A stretch of 64,000 nucleotides of DNA from Dermatophilus congolensis (lineage in GTDB: Bacteria; Actinomycetota; Actinomycetes; Actinomycetales; Dermatophilaceae). Each line of letters begins with the position of its first letter. Position 1 is the first letter of the stretch. Location of the stretch: positions 310,001 to 374,000 of the forward strand of contig NZ_UFYA01000001.1 in the NCBI RefSeq assembly GCF_900447215.1, in the 5' to 3' direction. Shown one piece after another: positions 30,195 through 39,039 of the stretch. The translations under genes were made by a program, and so were the position numbers. The notes beneath the pieces are model-generated. The model did no database searches and was not told the origin of the DNA. It saw nothing but the letters and a program-made list of their open reading frames with translations.

Positions 30195-32613
30195 TAAACG
30201 ACGTTTCGCAATTGCTTCTGTTGCTCTGGTTTTCAGCGTTGCACTGTTCCTGGGGACGATAGGTGGTATCGGTAGTGTTTCGCGGCAGATAGCAGCTACG
30301 AGTGAAGCATTCCAAGGATTAGGGGATGTCACGATTGCCGGGGCAGGAGTTCCGGGATTGTTAAATGCCAGCGACCAGCAGTATGTAGAGAAACTTCCCG
30401 GGGTGGCGAAGACCGTTCCTTTCCGCACCTTGACTACTTCGGTCCGACTACCTGAGGGCACTGATCTTAAAGGGGAGCATGTGACGGGTGTGCCTTTCTC
30501 GCAGGCACACAAATTAGCTGGAGCAGTGTATGGCCGAATGCCCGACGATGATCGTGACGAGATGCTGGCTCCCAGCTCATGAGCGAAGAGGTCAGGGGTA
30601 GGTATTGGGAGCACAGTCACGATTGCTACCCAGGGAGCGCCTCGAACATTCACGGTTGTTGGACTTATTGATCAAGCTAAAACGTCAGTTTTTCTCGCAG
30701 ATAATCTGTTCGTTCCGCTGAAAGCAGCGCAGACATCGACAACGTCGCCGCAGGCATTTACTCGATTTGATGTTGTGTTGGATGGGGTCTCTGTTGCCCA
30801 ATGGCGTGCCTCGCATGGGGCTGGTCTACCAGCTCACATGACTGTGTTTGATCCGGCGCAAGCCACCGCCACGTTTCTTCCATTGGTGAATGCTGTCCGG
30901 GGAATTCTCACTGCCTGTGCCGCAGCATCGGTGGGGCTGGCTCTGGTACTTGTGACTACGGCTTTCGCTGCGGTGATCCGCTCCCGCCAAGCGGTTTTGA
31001 GCACCATGCGATGTGTGGGTGCCTCGACAGGATGGATTGTGCGCATGATCCTCGCGCAAGCCTTCCTCTTGGGGCTGGTGTGTTCACTCTTCGGGGCTGC
31101 GTTAGGGCTGCTTTTGGGGTGGGGGTTGACCACTGCGTTGACGGCTGCAGGGCAACTTGGCGTTCCACAGTTCCAGGCAGAGCCGCTGCATGTTTTTCTC
31201 GCTGTGGCAGGGGGCGTTCTGGTCAGCGTTGCTAGTGCGCTGGTTGTGGCGTTGCGTGTGCTGCGGGCACCAGTTGTCGGTTCGCTTCGAGGCTCGCTGG
31301 CACCGGTTTCTTCACGTATGGCCTGGAGGTTGGGAGGCCTTGGTCTGCTCAGCGCCATCACGGCAGCGGTGATGTACATGCGTGGTGGTGCCAGTGCGGG
31401 GGTAGTGGCCTTTGTGCTGGTGATCGTGGCTACTGGCCTGCTCGCTGCGTGGGTATTGGCCCAGTGTGTGTCTCACCCACCGTTTTTGGGGTGGACAGCG
31501 TGGATGTCAGCCTCCGGCATGCGCGGTCATTGGTTGGGCTCTCTGATGACAGGTGTTTTCGCTTCTCTGGTGGCGCTGGGGATCGGTTTGGCGCTAGGGA
31601 TTGTCTCTATCGGATCAGCGATGGAGACGCAGATTTCGCGACAATTCCACGCCAGGGACACGCCTAATAGCAGTAACGATGACATCGTTACTGCTATTAG
31701 GCGTGTCCCTGGCGTGGAATTGGTTTCCCCGATTTCGCGCGGTCAGGTTGATCTTTCCTGGAGTGGCGGCAACAAAGCCGTTCCTGCTCGCTCGATCGAC
31801 CCCGCGACGTACTTCCAGGCTGCTGATCTTCCATGGACTGGAACAGATGTGCCGCAGGCTAAAGCGGCTTTGACACGCGGGGGAGTAGTTCTTCCAGTGG
31901 CATTGGCCAAGCAAGCCAAAATCAATGTTGGTGACTCGGTGACGGTGAAGGCTGATGCCAAGAAAAACACAGTGCCAGTAGTTGGGCTGTACGCATCTTT
32001 TGCCACGGGTAACCAAATCGTCCTTGACACATCCACTGCTACACAGCTGGGCATCACTGCGCCTTCTTCATGGAACATTCGCGTTACGCCAGGATCTGCC
32101 CCAGAACACGTGCAAGAGCGTATGGAGAAAGCGCTCGCGATCTTTCCTGGTGTGACTGTGACGACGGCTGGCAAGATGCGACAAGGGGCACGTCAGCAGC
32201 TCATTGCCTATTCCGGAGGAGCTGTTGGTCTGGTTGCTCTAGTTATTGCTTTGGCCACGATGGCTATTGCCGGGCTATTTGCTCAGCGCACTTCGGGTCG
32301 TGTCACGGAGTTCGCGACTTTGCGTGCGGTAGGTGCGACGGTGTCGCATATTCGTCAGATAGTGCTGTGGGATTGTCTGCTGTGCGCGGGGGCAGCTATT
32401 GCTGTGGCCGCGCCTGCTGGATTCGCGGGGGCGTTTTTCCTGCGTCAGTTTTTGAGTGGCGTGTTGCAGTCAGAGCTTCCAGGTGCGCCGTTTCCCGCGG
32501 TAGTGGTCATTTTTGTGGGCGTTGCTGCGTTCGTGACGCTGGCCAACGTGTTGATAGGTGTGTTTGCTGCAGGAAAGACCACGAAAGCGCAGATTGTGGC
32601 AGGGCTTCGATGA
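30154..32613 (+). pseudogene. FtsX/MacB-type ABC transporter permease, interrupted by an in-frame TGA and containing an 81-bp palindrome
   Basis: TTG 30154 behind a perfect AAGGAGGT starts LNAFVIGCRQLVADKRRFAI. Reading continues in one frame to 32613 apart from a single TGA at 30580-30582 (context LAPSS-stop-AKRSGVGIGSTVTIA), where related proteins would read straight on. Without it the product would be about 819 residues with two FtsX domains and about 10 membrane helices. The part after the stop (from GTG 30775 at the earliest in-frame start seen) keeps both transmembrane blocks: ILTACAAASVGLALVLVTT... and the C-terminal GGAVGLVALVIALATMAIAG.... At 31642-31722 a perfect palindrome replaces part of the second extracytoplasmic domain without breaking the frame. 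Two lesions suggest decay; sequencing error at the TGA or an assembly fold-back cannot be excluded. Confidence 0.7.
31642..31722. repeat. 81-bp perfect palindrome (two 40-base arms, one-base centre)
   Basis: Left arm 31642-31681 begins CAATTCCACGCCAGGGACAC; right arm 31683-31722 is its exact reverse complement, ending GTGTCCCTGGCGTGGAATTG; the centre is A31682. Both strands therefore encode nearly the same peptide here (FHARDTPNSSND.IVTAIRRVPGVEL). The right-arm reading (DIVTAIRRVPGVEL) fits the FtsX/MacB family and the left-arm reading does not, so the left arm looks like the inverted copy. Confidence 0.95.
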
Positions 32614-32651
32614 GTATGAAGCCTGTGAGGGGATGCCCCGTTCTTTGGTGG

Positions 32652-33947
32652 TTAGTTTTCGGGGTATTCGTCGCGGTAGTTCAGTAGAGGGCGTTGCCCG
32701 GTGCTGTGATCACGGCAGTGCCGGGTGCAGCGCGAGTCGAGCCAGGCGCGGCGTAAGAACCGTGGGTTGCCGACGATGTATCGGCGCCACATGCGCCCTG
32801 GCTCCTGCGCAAGCCTCCATACCCACTCGAGCCCGATCTCACGTAGCCACAAAGGTGCCCGAGGGATACGGCCAGAGTAGAAATCGAAAAGCCCGCCTAC
32901 GCCTTGGATAAGGCCAACATTGAGTTGTTTGCGGTGCTGGTCAATCCAAAGCTCTTGGTTCGGAACCCCGAAAGCGATGAGGAGGATGTCAGCGCCAGAG
33001 TTATTGATCGTTGCGATGACCTCAGTTTCTTCTTCGGAGGTGAAATATCCATGGCGGGTTCCGGCGATCTGTAGTCCAGGGAATTTGGAGGTCATGTTCT
33101 CGGCAACAGCCTCGGCGATACCAGGTCGAGCCCCGAGAAGAAAAAGAGAAAGTCCTTCGTTGCGGGCACGTTCGCACAGTCGCGGGAACATGTCAGTTCC
33201 GTTGAGATTAGCGATCAGCGAAACCCCGTGCAGACGTGCCCCAAGTTTGGCGCCGATGCCGTCAGGGAAAATACGGTCTGCGTGATGGAGGGCACTGGCG
33301 TAGGCCGGATTTTCTGCACTTTCGTTATAGCAAGCGGCATTAACGAAGACGAGAGTGGACGCTGGACGGGTGCGGGCGGTGTTCACGCACCAGGTGAGTG
33401 CTTCATCCATGGTGGTGTTGGTGATGGATAAGCCCAGTTGTGTGTATGTGGCCGGGGTGGCAAGTCCATTACTTCCCAGAACTTCAGCGATGAGGTAGCG
33501 GGCCGTTAAAGCGATGCCATCTTTAGACAGCAGTCGCTGGTGGCAGGTAAGGGTTTCTGGTTCGTAATCGATGCCGAGCCGAGCATGTAACCGGCTGGGG
33601 GAGAGGAACCCTGGAGTGATGTTGGGAGTGCGGCGCGGTTGAGCTTCGGCGTCTTCAGGGTCCAGGGGGCGGGGGCCGATAAAGCACATGTCGCCTCGGG
33701 CTACTGACAACAGGTAAGCAAGTCGACGCCCGGGTGCTGATCCTGCAAAGGATCGGATTGTGATCGGGGTGAGATTACGCCCTAACCGTGGGTGCTGTTC
33801 ATAGACGTGGCCGGTGGTGGCGTAGGCGATAGCTGCGCGGGCAGCTAAAAGAGGAGAGAAAGTGACTGCCATCGCCGTGGCGATGAGACGGTCGCTAGTG
33901 TCGGTATGGTGTGGACAGTCTCCGAGGCGAGTGTGAGGGGTAGCCAT
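32652..33947 (-). CDS. Fusion of a bacterial sugar-transferase-like domain with a WecG/TagA/CpsF glycosyltransferase
   Basis: 431 residues from ATG 33947, behind GGAGGAAACCGC; an upstream start at 33998 has no site. N-terminal ~170 residues resemble the PglC/WcaJ sugar transferase (phosphoglycosyl transferase) core: LIATAMAVTFSPLLAARAAI, RLGRNLTPITIRSF and the hallmark GDMCFIGPRPL. The rest is a GT26 domain: NAACYNESAENPAY, FPDGIGAKLGARLHG, NLNGTDMFPRLCERA, LFLLGARPGIAE, IAFGVPNQELWI, GVGGLFDFYSG, and the basic tail RRYIVGNPRFLRRAW. The first domain appears abbreviated, so it may or may not be active. The fusion would combine lipid-priming with addition of the second sugar. Converges with the permease gene. 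Confidence 0.75.
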   Translation of the reverse strand: MATPHTRLGDCPHHTDTSDRLIATAMAVTFSPLLAARAAIAYATTGHVYEQHPRLGRNLTPITIRSFAGSAPGRRLAYLLSVARGDMCFIGPRPLDPEDAEAQPRRTPNITPGFLSPSRLHARLGIDYEPETLTCHQRLLSKDGIALTARYLIAEVLGSNGLATPATYTQLGLSITNTTMDEALTWCVNTARTRPASTLVFVNAACYNESAENPAYASALHHADRIFPDGIGAKLGARLHGVSLIANLNGTDMFPRLCERARNEGLSLFLLGARPGIAEAVAENMTSKFPGLQIAGTRHGYFTSEEETEVIATINNSGADILLIAFGVPNQELWIDQHRKQLNVGLIQGVGGLFDFYSGRIPRAPLWLREIGLEWVWRLAQEPGRMWRRYIVGNPRFLRRAWLDSRCTRHCRDHSTGQRPLLNYRDEYPEN

Positions 33948-34131
33948 GCGGTTTCCTCCGGGACGTTGAACGCGCGCAGGCAGATAGATGAGGGTCAAAT
34001 ACCGTGCGCACAGAACCTCTGTGCGTTGAAAGTACCGCGCAGGTAAGGGTTAATCGGGGAGGCGCTAGGGAGGGTCGCAGGGTATTTTCTGCTGCGGTGA
34101 TCCTTCAGCGACAGAGCATGCCAGGGGTGGG

Positions 34132-35433
34132 TTACTTGCCGGCGGTGGGGCTGACGGCACGGAGAAAATCAGCCATGACGGGGGCTTGGGAGTCGATGGT
34201 GTAGCTGTCGAGGACGGCTTTGCGGCCGGCGTGTCCTTGTGCCTGGCGACGGTCGGGGTTGTGGGCCTGATCTTCGATGGCGTTGGCAAGTAAATCGGCT
34301 CGCCCTGGAGTGAGAACATGCCCCATGAGCTCGTCGTGGACGAGCTCGGGAATGCCGTTGATACGGCTGGTGATAACAGGCAGTTCAGTGGCAAGAGCTT
34401 CCATAATCACCACGGGGAGCCCTTCCATGTAGGAGGGCAAAGTGAAAACATCAGCCCAGTGATAGTGGGGAATCATGTCGTCTTGTCCCACTGCTCCGAC
34501 GAATTCGACCATCTGCTCTAGTCCTCGCTCGCGGGTGCTGCGTTCGAGTAGTTCGCGTGCGGGGCCGTCTCCGACGAAGCGCACCTGCACGGCAGTTCCG
34601 CGTTCTTTGAGCAGAGTGAGTGCCTCGAGTAGGAGCGGTCCACCTTTTTCAGGGACGAGGCGCCCCACGAACAGCAGCCGTAAGGGCTGCCCCTGACGTC
34701 CAGCACGGCCATCGGGAGGTGGCATATAGATGGTGGGGTCGATGGTCATGTGCGTGATGGCCAGTTTGTGCCAGTGAGCGGGGTCGAGGTACCGCATCAG
34801 TTGGCTGCGGGTGAAGTCAGTGATGCAGCTGACTGCGTCGGCATCAAGGATTTTGGCTGGCAGGTCGACTTTATCGACCCCTTCGAATTCAGTAGGGCCA
34901 TGCATGGTCAGTGACCAACGCCAGTCAGAGGTGGGGCCGTCGATGAAGCGGCCAATTGCCACGGCTAGGCGGGCGACATCGGCGGAAACGTTCGCGAAGT
35001 GGACGTGGACATGGCGTAGCCCCCGGGCACGCATCTGGTCATGAAGTTTGATCGCCTCAGCGAAATAGAACCCTTGCCACAGACGGGTTTTGGGGTGTGG
35101 TTCGCCGGTGGTGACTGCCCGCATCAGGGTGCGCACATACGCGCTGGGTTGGGAGGTGAGTAGTCGAGCGTGCGCACGGGGAAAAGTTGCCGGTACCTCA
35201 TCAATGAGAACTGTGGTTTCAGCAGCTTCCTGCCGCATCGCCGCGGAGATCAGCTCAGCATTAGGGCAGCGCCGCACCGAGAACGTGTCGATGCGTGCCC
35301 CCAATGCGCGTAGGCCAGCGATCTCACGTTCGATGAACGTGTGAGAAAGAGCGGGATATTTACTGACCAGGTACGCGACCTTAATGTCGCTGGCGTCATC
35401 AGGGATGGTCGGGGGAACCGCAGGGGTAGGCAT
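34132..35433 (-). CDS. Family 4 glycosyltransferase (GT-B)
   Basis: 433 residues from ATG 35433 (MPTPAVPPTIPDD), behind CCAGGAGTCTTGT. N-terminal domain VAYLVSKYPALSHTFIEREI is typical of exopolysaccharide GT4 enzymes; C-terminal domain has LLFVGRLVPEKGGPLLLEAL, RFVGDGPARELLE, VFTLPSYMEGLPVVIMEALATELPVI with the E-x7-E motif. Retaining transfer from a nucleotide sugar is expected. The next gene in the direction of transcription is the sugar-transferase/TagA fusion, with 184 bases between. Confidence 0.85.
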   Translation of the reverse strand: MPTPAVPPTIPDDASDIKVAYLVSKYPALSHTFIEREIAGLRALGARIDTFSVRRCPNAELISAAMRQEAAETTVLIDEVPATFPRAHARLLTSQPSAYVRTLMRAVTTGEPHPKTRLWQGFYFAEAIKLHDQMRARGLRHVHVHFANVSADVARLAVAIGRFIDGPTSDWRWSLTMHGPTEFEGVDKVDLPAKILDADAVSCITDFTRSQLMRYLDPAHWHKLAITHMTIDPTIYMPPPDGRAGRQGQPLRLLFVGRLVPEKGGPLLLEALTLLKERGTAVQVRFVGDGPARELLERSTRERGLEQMVEFVGAVGQDDMIPHYHWADVFTLPSYMEGLPVVIMEALATELPVITSRINGIPELVHDELMGHVLTPGRADLLANAIEDQAHNPDRRQAQGHAGRKAVLDSYTIDSQAPVMADFLRAVSPTAGK

Positions 35434-35450
35434 ACAAGACTCCTGGAAGG

Positions 35451-36290
35451 TCAGCGGGTGGACTCGTCGCGGTGCCACGCGGTGCTGCTACGTCGAGCAC
35501 GTATCCGCGCGGCGGTCACGACGCTGGTGTAAATCGCGGCGCCAGGAGCCAAATGCGGGGCATGGCGGACGATGTCGCCCAGAGAACGGAATGTGGAGGT
35601 GGTGGTGGGGCTGTAGTCAGCTGCCGGGAGGGTATGGCTAGAAGCGGCCAATACTGCGTTACCGCGGGCTACGCGAGTGCGGACGCGGACAAGATCTTTA
35701 AGGGTGCGGGGAGTCTGCACTTCAAACCACCCCGCAGTGGTGATGCGTTCAGCAGGTGCGAAAAGTCGCTGAATGAATAAATCGTCAGCTTGTAGTGCTG
35801 GGAATTGACGGAAACGGCTGCGAGCTGCGCGGGAAAGGCCATATACGCCCAGGCCAATTAAGCCTTGAGTGACGTAGGGAGTGCGTTGGTACACCTCGTA
35901 ATACTGTTTCACGGCCCAACTGGCCCCCGCGGAATTAAAACGAACTTGCGGGGCAGCGACCCGTGTGTGAGAAGTAGTGAGAGTTTCTACCATTGCTGCT
36001 AAAGCTCCCGGGCCCAGGACGATGTCAGCGTCAAGGAAAATACGTGGGAATGCTTGTGCGACACGGTCGCCCTCATTAAGTGCGTTCGCTTTTCCTGGCA
36101 TAGCGATATCGACCACGCGGACGTTGTTATAGCTGCGGGCAATCTCGGCGGTGTTATCGGTGCTGCCGTTGACGGCAACAACAATCTCGGTGTCTATCCC
36201 AGTGCTCACGAGCGCATCAAGGCAACGGCCAATGACTTTGCCTTCGTTATAGGCGGGAATGATGATGCTTGCACTGCTCACAGAATCCAC
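35451..36290 (-). CDS. Family 2 glycosyltransferase
   Basis: 279 residues. SIIIPAYNEGKVIGRCLDAL, TEIVVAVNGSTDNT, GKANALNEGDRVAQAFPRIFLDADIVLGPGAL (DAD metal site) and QADDLFIQRLF. No obvious membrane helix. It stops 17 bases before the GT4 start, so both are likely in one transcript. The GTG start at 36290 has a weak ribosome binding site; GTG 36281 is possible. Divergent from the lipoprotein gene at 36522 over 231 bases that must hold both promoters. Confidence 0.83.
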   Translation of the reverse strand: MDSVSSASIIIPAYNEGKVIGRCLDALVSTGIDTEIVVAVNGSTDNTAEIARSYNNVRVVDIAMPGKANALNEGDRVAQAFPRIFLDADIVLGPGALAAMVETLTTSHTRVAAPQVRFNSAGASWAVKQYYEVYQRTPYVTQGLIGLGVYGLSRAARSRFRQFPALQADDLFIQRLFAPAERITTAGWFEVQTPRTLKDLVRVRTRVARGNAVLAASSHTLPAADYSPTTTSTFRSLGDIVRHAPHLAPGAAIYTSVVTAARIRARRSSTAWHRDESTR

Positions 36291-36521
36291 CCTAGGGCGA
36301 ACAAGAGCGAAAAACGCGCCCCTGCGACACGAGCCTAACTCGGGCGTTTTGCGACCGGGTTCGTCGGTACGGTGGGTGAGTGGCCTGACGGGTAACGGCG
36401 CTGCAAAGAAAAATTCCAGGTGCTTTCACCTGTTGCCGTACGCATTCGCCCAGGTGAGCACGTGGCCTAGGGGGTTGTCGTCAGGCGCGGCATTGTTCTG
36501 TACGCGTCGCGAGGAGAACCA

Positions 36522-37664
36522 GTGGGCACAGGCGTAAAAAACAAGCCTTACCGACGTATTCGGCTAAACCGGATAAGCGCAGTGAGTATCGCTGCAGTAG
36601 TGTCCATGCTCGCTGCGTGCGGAATAGAGCACACGCCGAACCAGCCGCCTGCCTCACCAGATAGTGACGTGCAGCGAAAAACAGCGCACCCATCACTGAT
36701 CTTCGGGCAAGGAAACACCAACCCATACACAGTTGATATTTCCGGTGCAGCCACAGACCCCGACAGCCAGCACTTCATGAACAATATTCGCGGCCAATTC
36801 GCCGCAAACAAATCTCTCGTTCCGCTCAACACAGATCATTACAACTCGGCATTTGTTGTAGCCGACACCCACACACCCCGCACAAACCTCACCTTTGACA
36901 ACTGCCAAAAGAAACCAGGCACCCCGCCGGGCCTTTATGACGGCCCCGCTCACTTCACTAATGTGCCTATCCCTGCTGATGCCACTCCAGCTAAAGGCAA
37001 CGACGGAGCCCTAGCCATTTGGTCGCCGCAAACCGACCAAGTCTGGGAATTCTGGCAAGTGAAGAAAAAAGGTGAAGGGGCTTGGTCTGCTTGTTGGGGA
37101 GGGCGCCTGGACCACGCCTCGGGCAGCAACGGAGTTTTCCCCGTCCCCTACGGCACTTCCGCATCTGGCCTGGTAACCATCGGGTCGATGATTTCTTTAG
37201 CTGAAGCTCGCAACGGCAACATCCCCCATGCCATGAACCTCGGATTAACCAGCATCGCCACCCAGCCCATCGTGGTTCCGGCTAACCGCACCGACGGCAC
37301 TTCCACTGAACGTAGCGCTCCACCTATGGGGTCCCGGCTACGCCTGGATCCTTCCCTGAATGTCGATGCCCTCAACCTCACACCATTAGGGAAAACCGTC
37401 GCTAAAGCCGCACAAAAATACGGGTTCATCGTTACCGAATCTGCTGACGTGCCATCCATTGGAGTTGAAAGCGGCCTGCACGAAAAACAACGCACCGGCA
37501 AAGACCCCTGGGAAGCCATCCTCGGCGGCACCCCCAGCTACGAACAACTACGCAACTTTCCCTGGGAACATGTTCATGTCATTCAACTCGGCTACGCCCC
37601 TGAAGGTGTACCTGGCGGGGAAGTGAACCCACACACCGGACAGGCAGCCACGCCGGCTAAATAA
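36522..37664 (+). CDS. Lipoprotein with the same C-terminal domain as the two malectin-like proteins (family member C)
   Basis: 380 residues; GTG 36522 behind GAGGAGAACCA. N-terminus is basic (KNKPYRRIRLNR) then hydrophobic, with lipobox LAAC and Cys33 as the expected lipid-modified residue, so it should be membrane-anchored and surface-exposed. There is no malectin-like domain; residues about 75-362 are the shared module: FDNCQKKP, GLYDGP, DGALAIWSPQTDQVWEFW, ACWGGRLD, SASG, PANRTDGTST, AKAAQKYGFI, NFPW. The two cysteines are conserved with the paralogues. It lies inside the polysaccharide gene cluster, which argues that the family works on or with that polymer. Confidence 0.75.
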   Translation: MGTGVKNKPYRRIRLNRISAVSIAAVVSMLAACGIEHTPNQPPASPDSDVQRKTAHPSLIFGQGNTNPYTVDISGAATDPDSQHFMNNIRGQFAANKSLVPLNTDHYNSAFVVADTHTPRTNLTFDNCQKKPGTPPGLYDGPAHFTNVPIPADATPAKGNDGALAIWSPQTDQVWEFWQVKKKGEGAWSACWGGRLDHASGSNGVFPVPYGTSASGLVTIGSMISLAEARNGNIPHAMNLGLTSIATQPIVVPANRTDGTSTERSAPPMGSRLRLDPSLNVDALNLTPLGKTVAKAAQKYGFIVTESADVPSIGVESGLHEKQRTGKDPWEAILGGTPSYEQLRNFPWEHVHVIQLGYAPEGVPGGEVNPHTGQAATPAK

Positions 37665-37695
37665 GTCAGCAGATAAAACCCCTACTCCGTTAATT

Positions 37696-39039
37696 TCACG
37701 CCACCACCGCCTTTGCTGAAGCTGACTCTTGCGGGAGAGCGAGCGCGAACCCCGCCACAAACCACATAAGGAACGTCGGCAACGGATATGGGTTAGGGCT
37801 GGTCATCGACACGGTAAACCACACCACAAACACCGACAGCGAAAACAACTGCCACGGAACCAAATCAACACGCACCCGCCGAAACAAAGCCGCCACAGGC
37901 CCCAACAGCAACGCCAGTACAAACAACACCAAACCGGGCACACCCAACTCCGCGCCCCGAGACAACACCACGTTATGCACCTCGATATGCGTATTTGCCA
38001 ACGGAATCACATCCGCTTGACGAGCCCAATCCGGCACCACTTGAATGAACTGCTGCCACCCCACCCCCGTCAACGGTTCCGCCGCGATGATCTGCATCGC
38101 CGCATCATTGGTGGTCACCCGATCCCACAATGAACTCGACATCCCAGCGCGCTGCGAGGCATCCGCAGCCAACTGTGGAAACAACCAGGCCCCCACCAGC
38201 AACGACCCCACCCCAGCAACAGCCGCTACCGGCAGCCATAAAAACCACCGCCACCGCGTCACCGCTACACACACCACCGCCAACGCCGTCCCAAGCCACA
38301 CCGATCGCGTCATCGCCGCGATGAGCGCAGCCACAGCACACGGCGCAGTCACCACCGCCACTACGCGCCACCGGCCATGCTCATGCCGGGCTGCGACAGT
38401 GGCAGCAAAAGCACAGATCGCTAATGTCATCCCGTTGGGCTCACCAAACAAGAAAGGCCCACCGGCCCGCGTAGCATCCTCAGACATCGCCGCCATGGAC
38501 GCTAGCTGTTCCCGATGCGTCGCGATATAACGAGGAAAAAGCAAAAAATTCGCGCCCAACGCCTCAGCGATCGTCGTCGCTGTCAAATACACGCCCAATA
38601 ACGTCAACATCCGTAAAAACAACGCCCGCCGCGCCGCCGTCCCCAAAAAATACGGCGCAAACGCGAACAGCAAAAACGGAATATAAACCCGGTCTAACAG
38701 TGTAAAAAACGACTGCAAACTCACAGTCCACGGCATCGACAGATACGACCCTGTCGCGACCGCTGCGAACGCCACCATCGCTATATGCGCCGACCGCAAC
38801 CGCCACCACCGAGCCCGACGGTCCATCAACGCCGCAACAAACGCTGCCGGCAACAGCACACGATCCAGACCAATCGGCAACCCCATGTCATCGGCGTGGC
38901 CAGAAAACACATTCGCAGCCAACCCCGCAAATAACAGCCAGACCGCCACAGGAATACTGCGCCAGCGCAATGACCGCGCCTGCGCCCTCGTAGCGTAAAC
39001 ATGCTCCGAACCATCGGCCTGCACGGCAGCTATAGCCAT
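37696..39039 (-). CDS. Wzy/WaaL-type polysaccharide polymerase or O-antigen ligase family membrane protein
   Basis: 447 residues with about 11-12 predicted membrane helices. The large extracytoplasmic loop before the last helices contains PLTGVGWQQFIQV and NTHIEVHNVVLSRGAELGVPGLVLF, the HN-x6-E-x-G pattern of the Wzy_C/O-antigen ligase family. Either polymerisation of repeat units or ligation to an acceptor is possible. Its start overlaps the Wzz-like stop by one base, so the two are translationally coupled and likely act together on chain assembly. Confidence 0.8.
   Translation of the reverse strand: MAIAAVQADGSEHVYATRAQARSLRWRSIPVAVWLLFAGLAANVFSGHADDMGLPIGLDRVLLPAAFVAALMDRRARWWRLRSAHIAMVAFAAVATGSYLSMPWTVSLQSFFTLLDRVYIPFLLFAFAPYFLGTAARRALFLRMLTLLGVYLTATTIAEALGANFLLFPRYIATHREQLASMAAMSEDATRAGGPFLFGEPNGMTLAICAFAATVAARHEHGRWRVVAVVTAPCAVAALIAAMTRSVWLGTALAVVCVAVTRWRWFLWLPVAAVAGVGSLLVGAWLFPQLAADASQRAGMSSSLWDRVTTNDAAMQIIAAEPLTGVGWQQFIQVVPDWARQADVIPLANTHIEVHNVVLSRGAELGVPGLVLFVLALLLGPVAALFRRVRVDLVPWQLFSLSVFVVWFTVSMTSPNPYPLPTFLMWFVAGFALALPQESASAKAVVA

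Noticed and set aside
30112-30582. Separate small gene before the permease, and a frameshift explanation for the break
   Set aside because: The two parts are in the same reading frame and join across one TGA, so this is one interrupted gene, not two genes or a frameshift.
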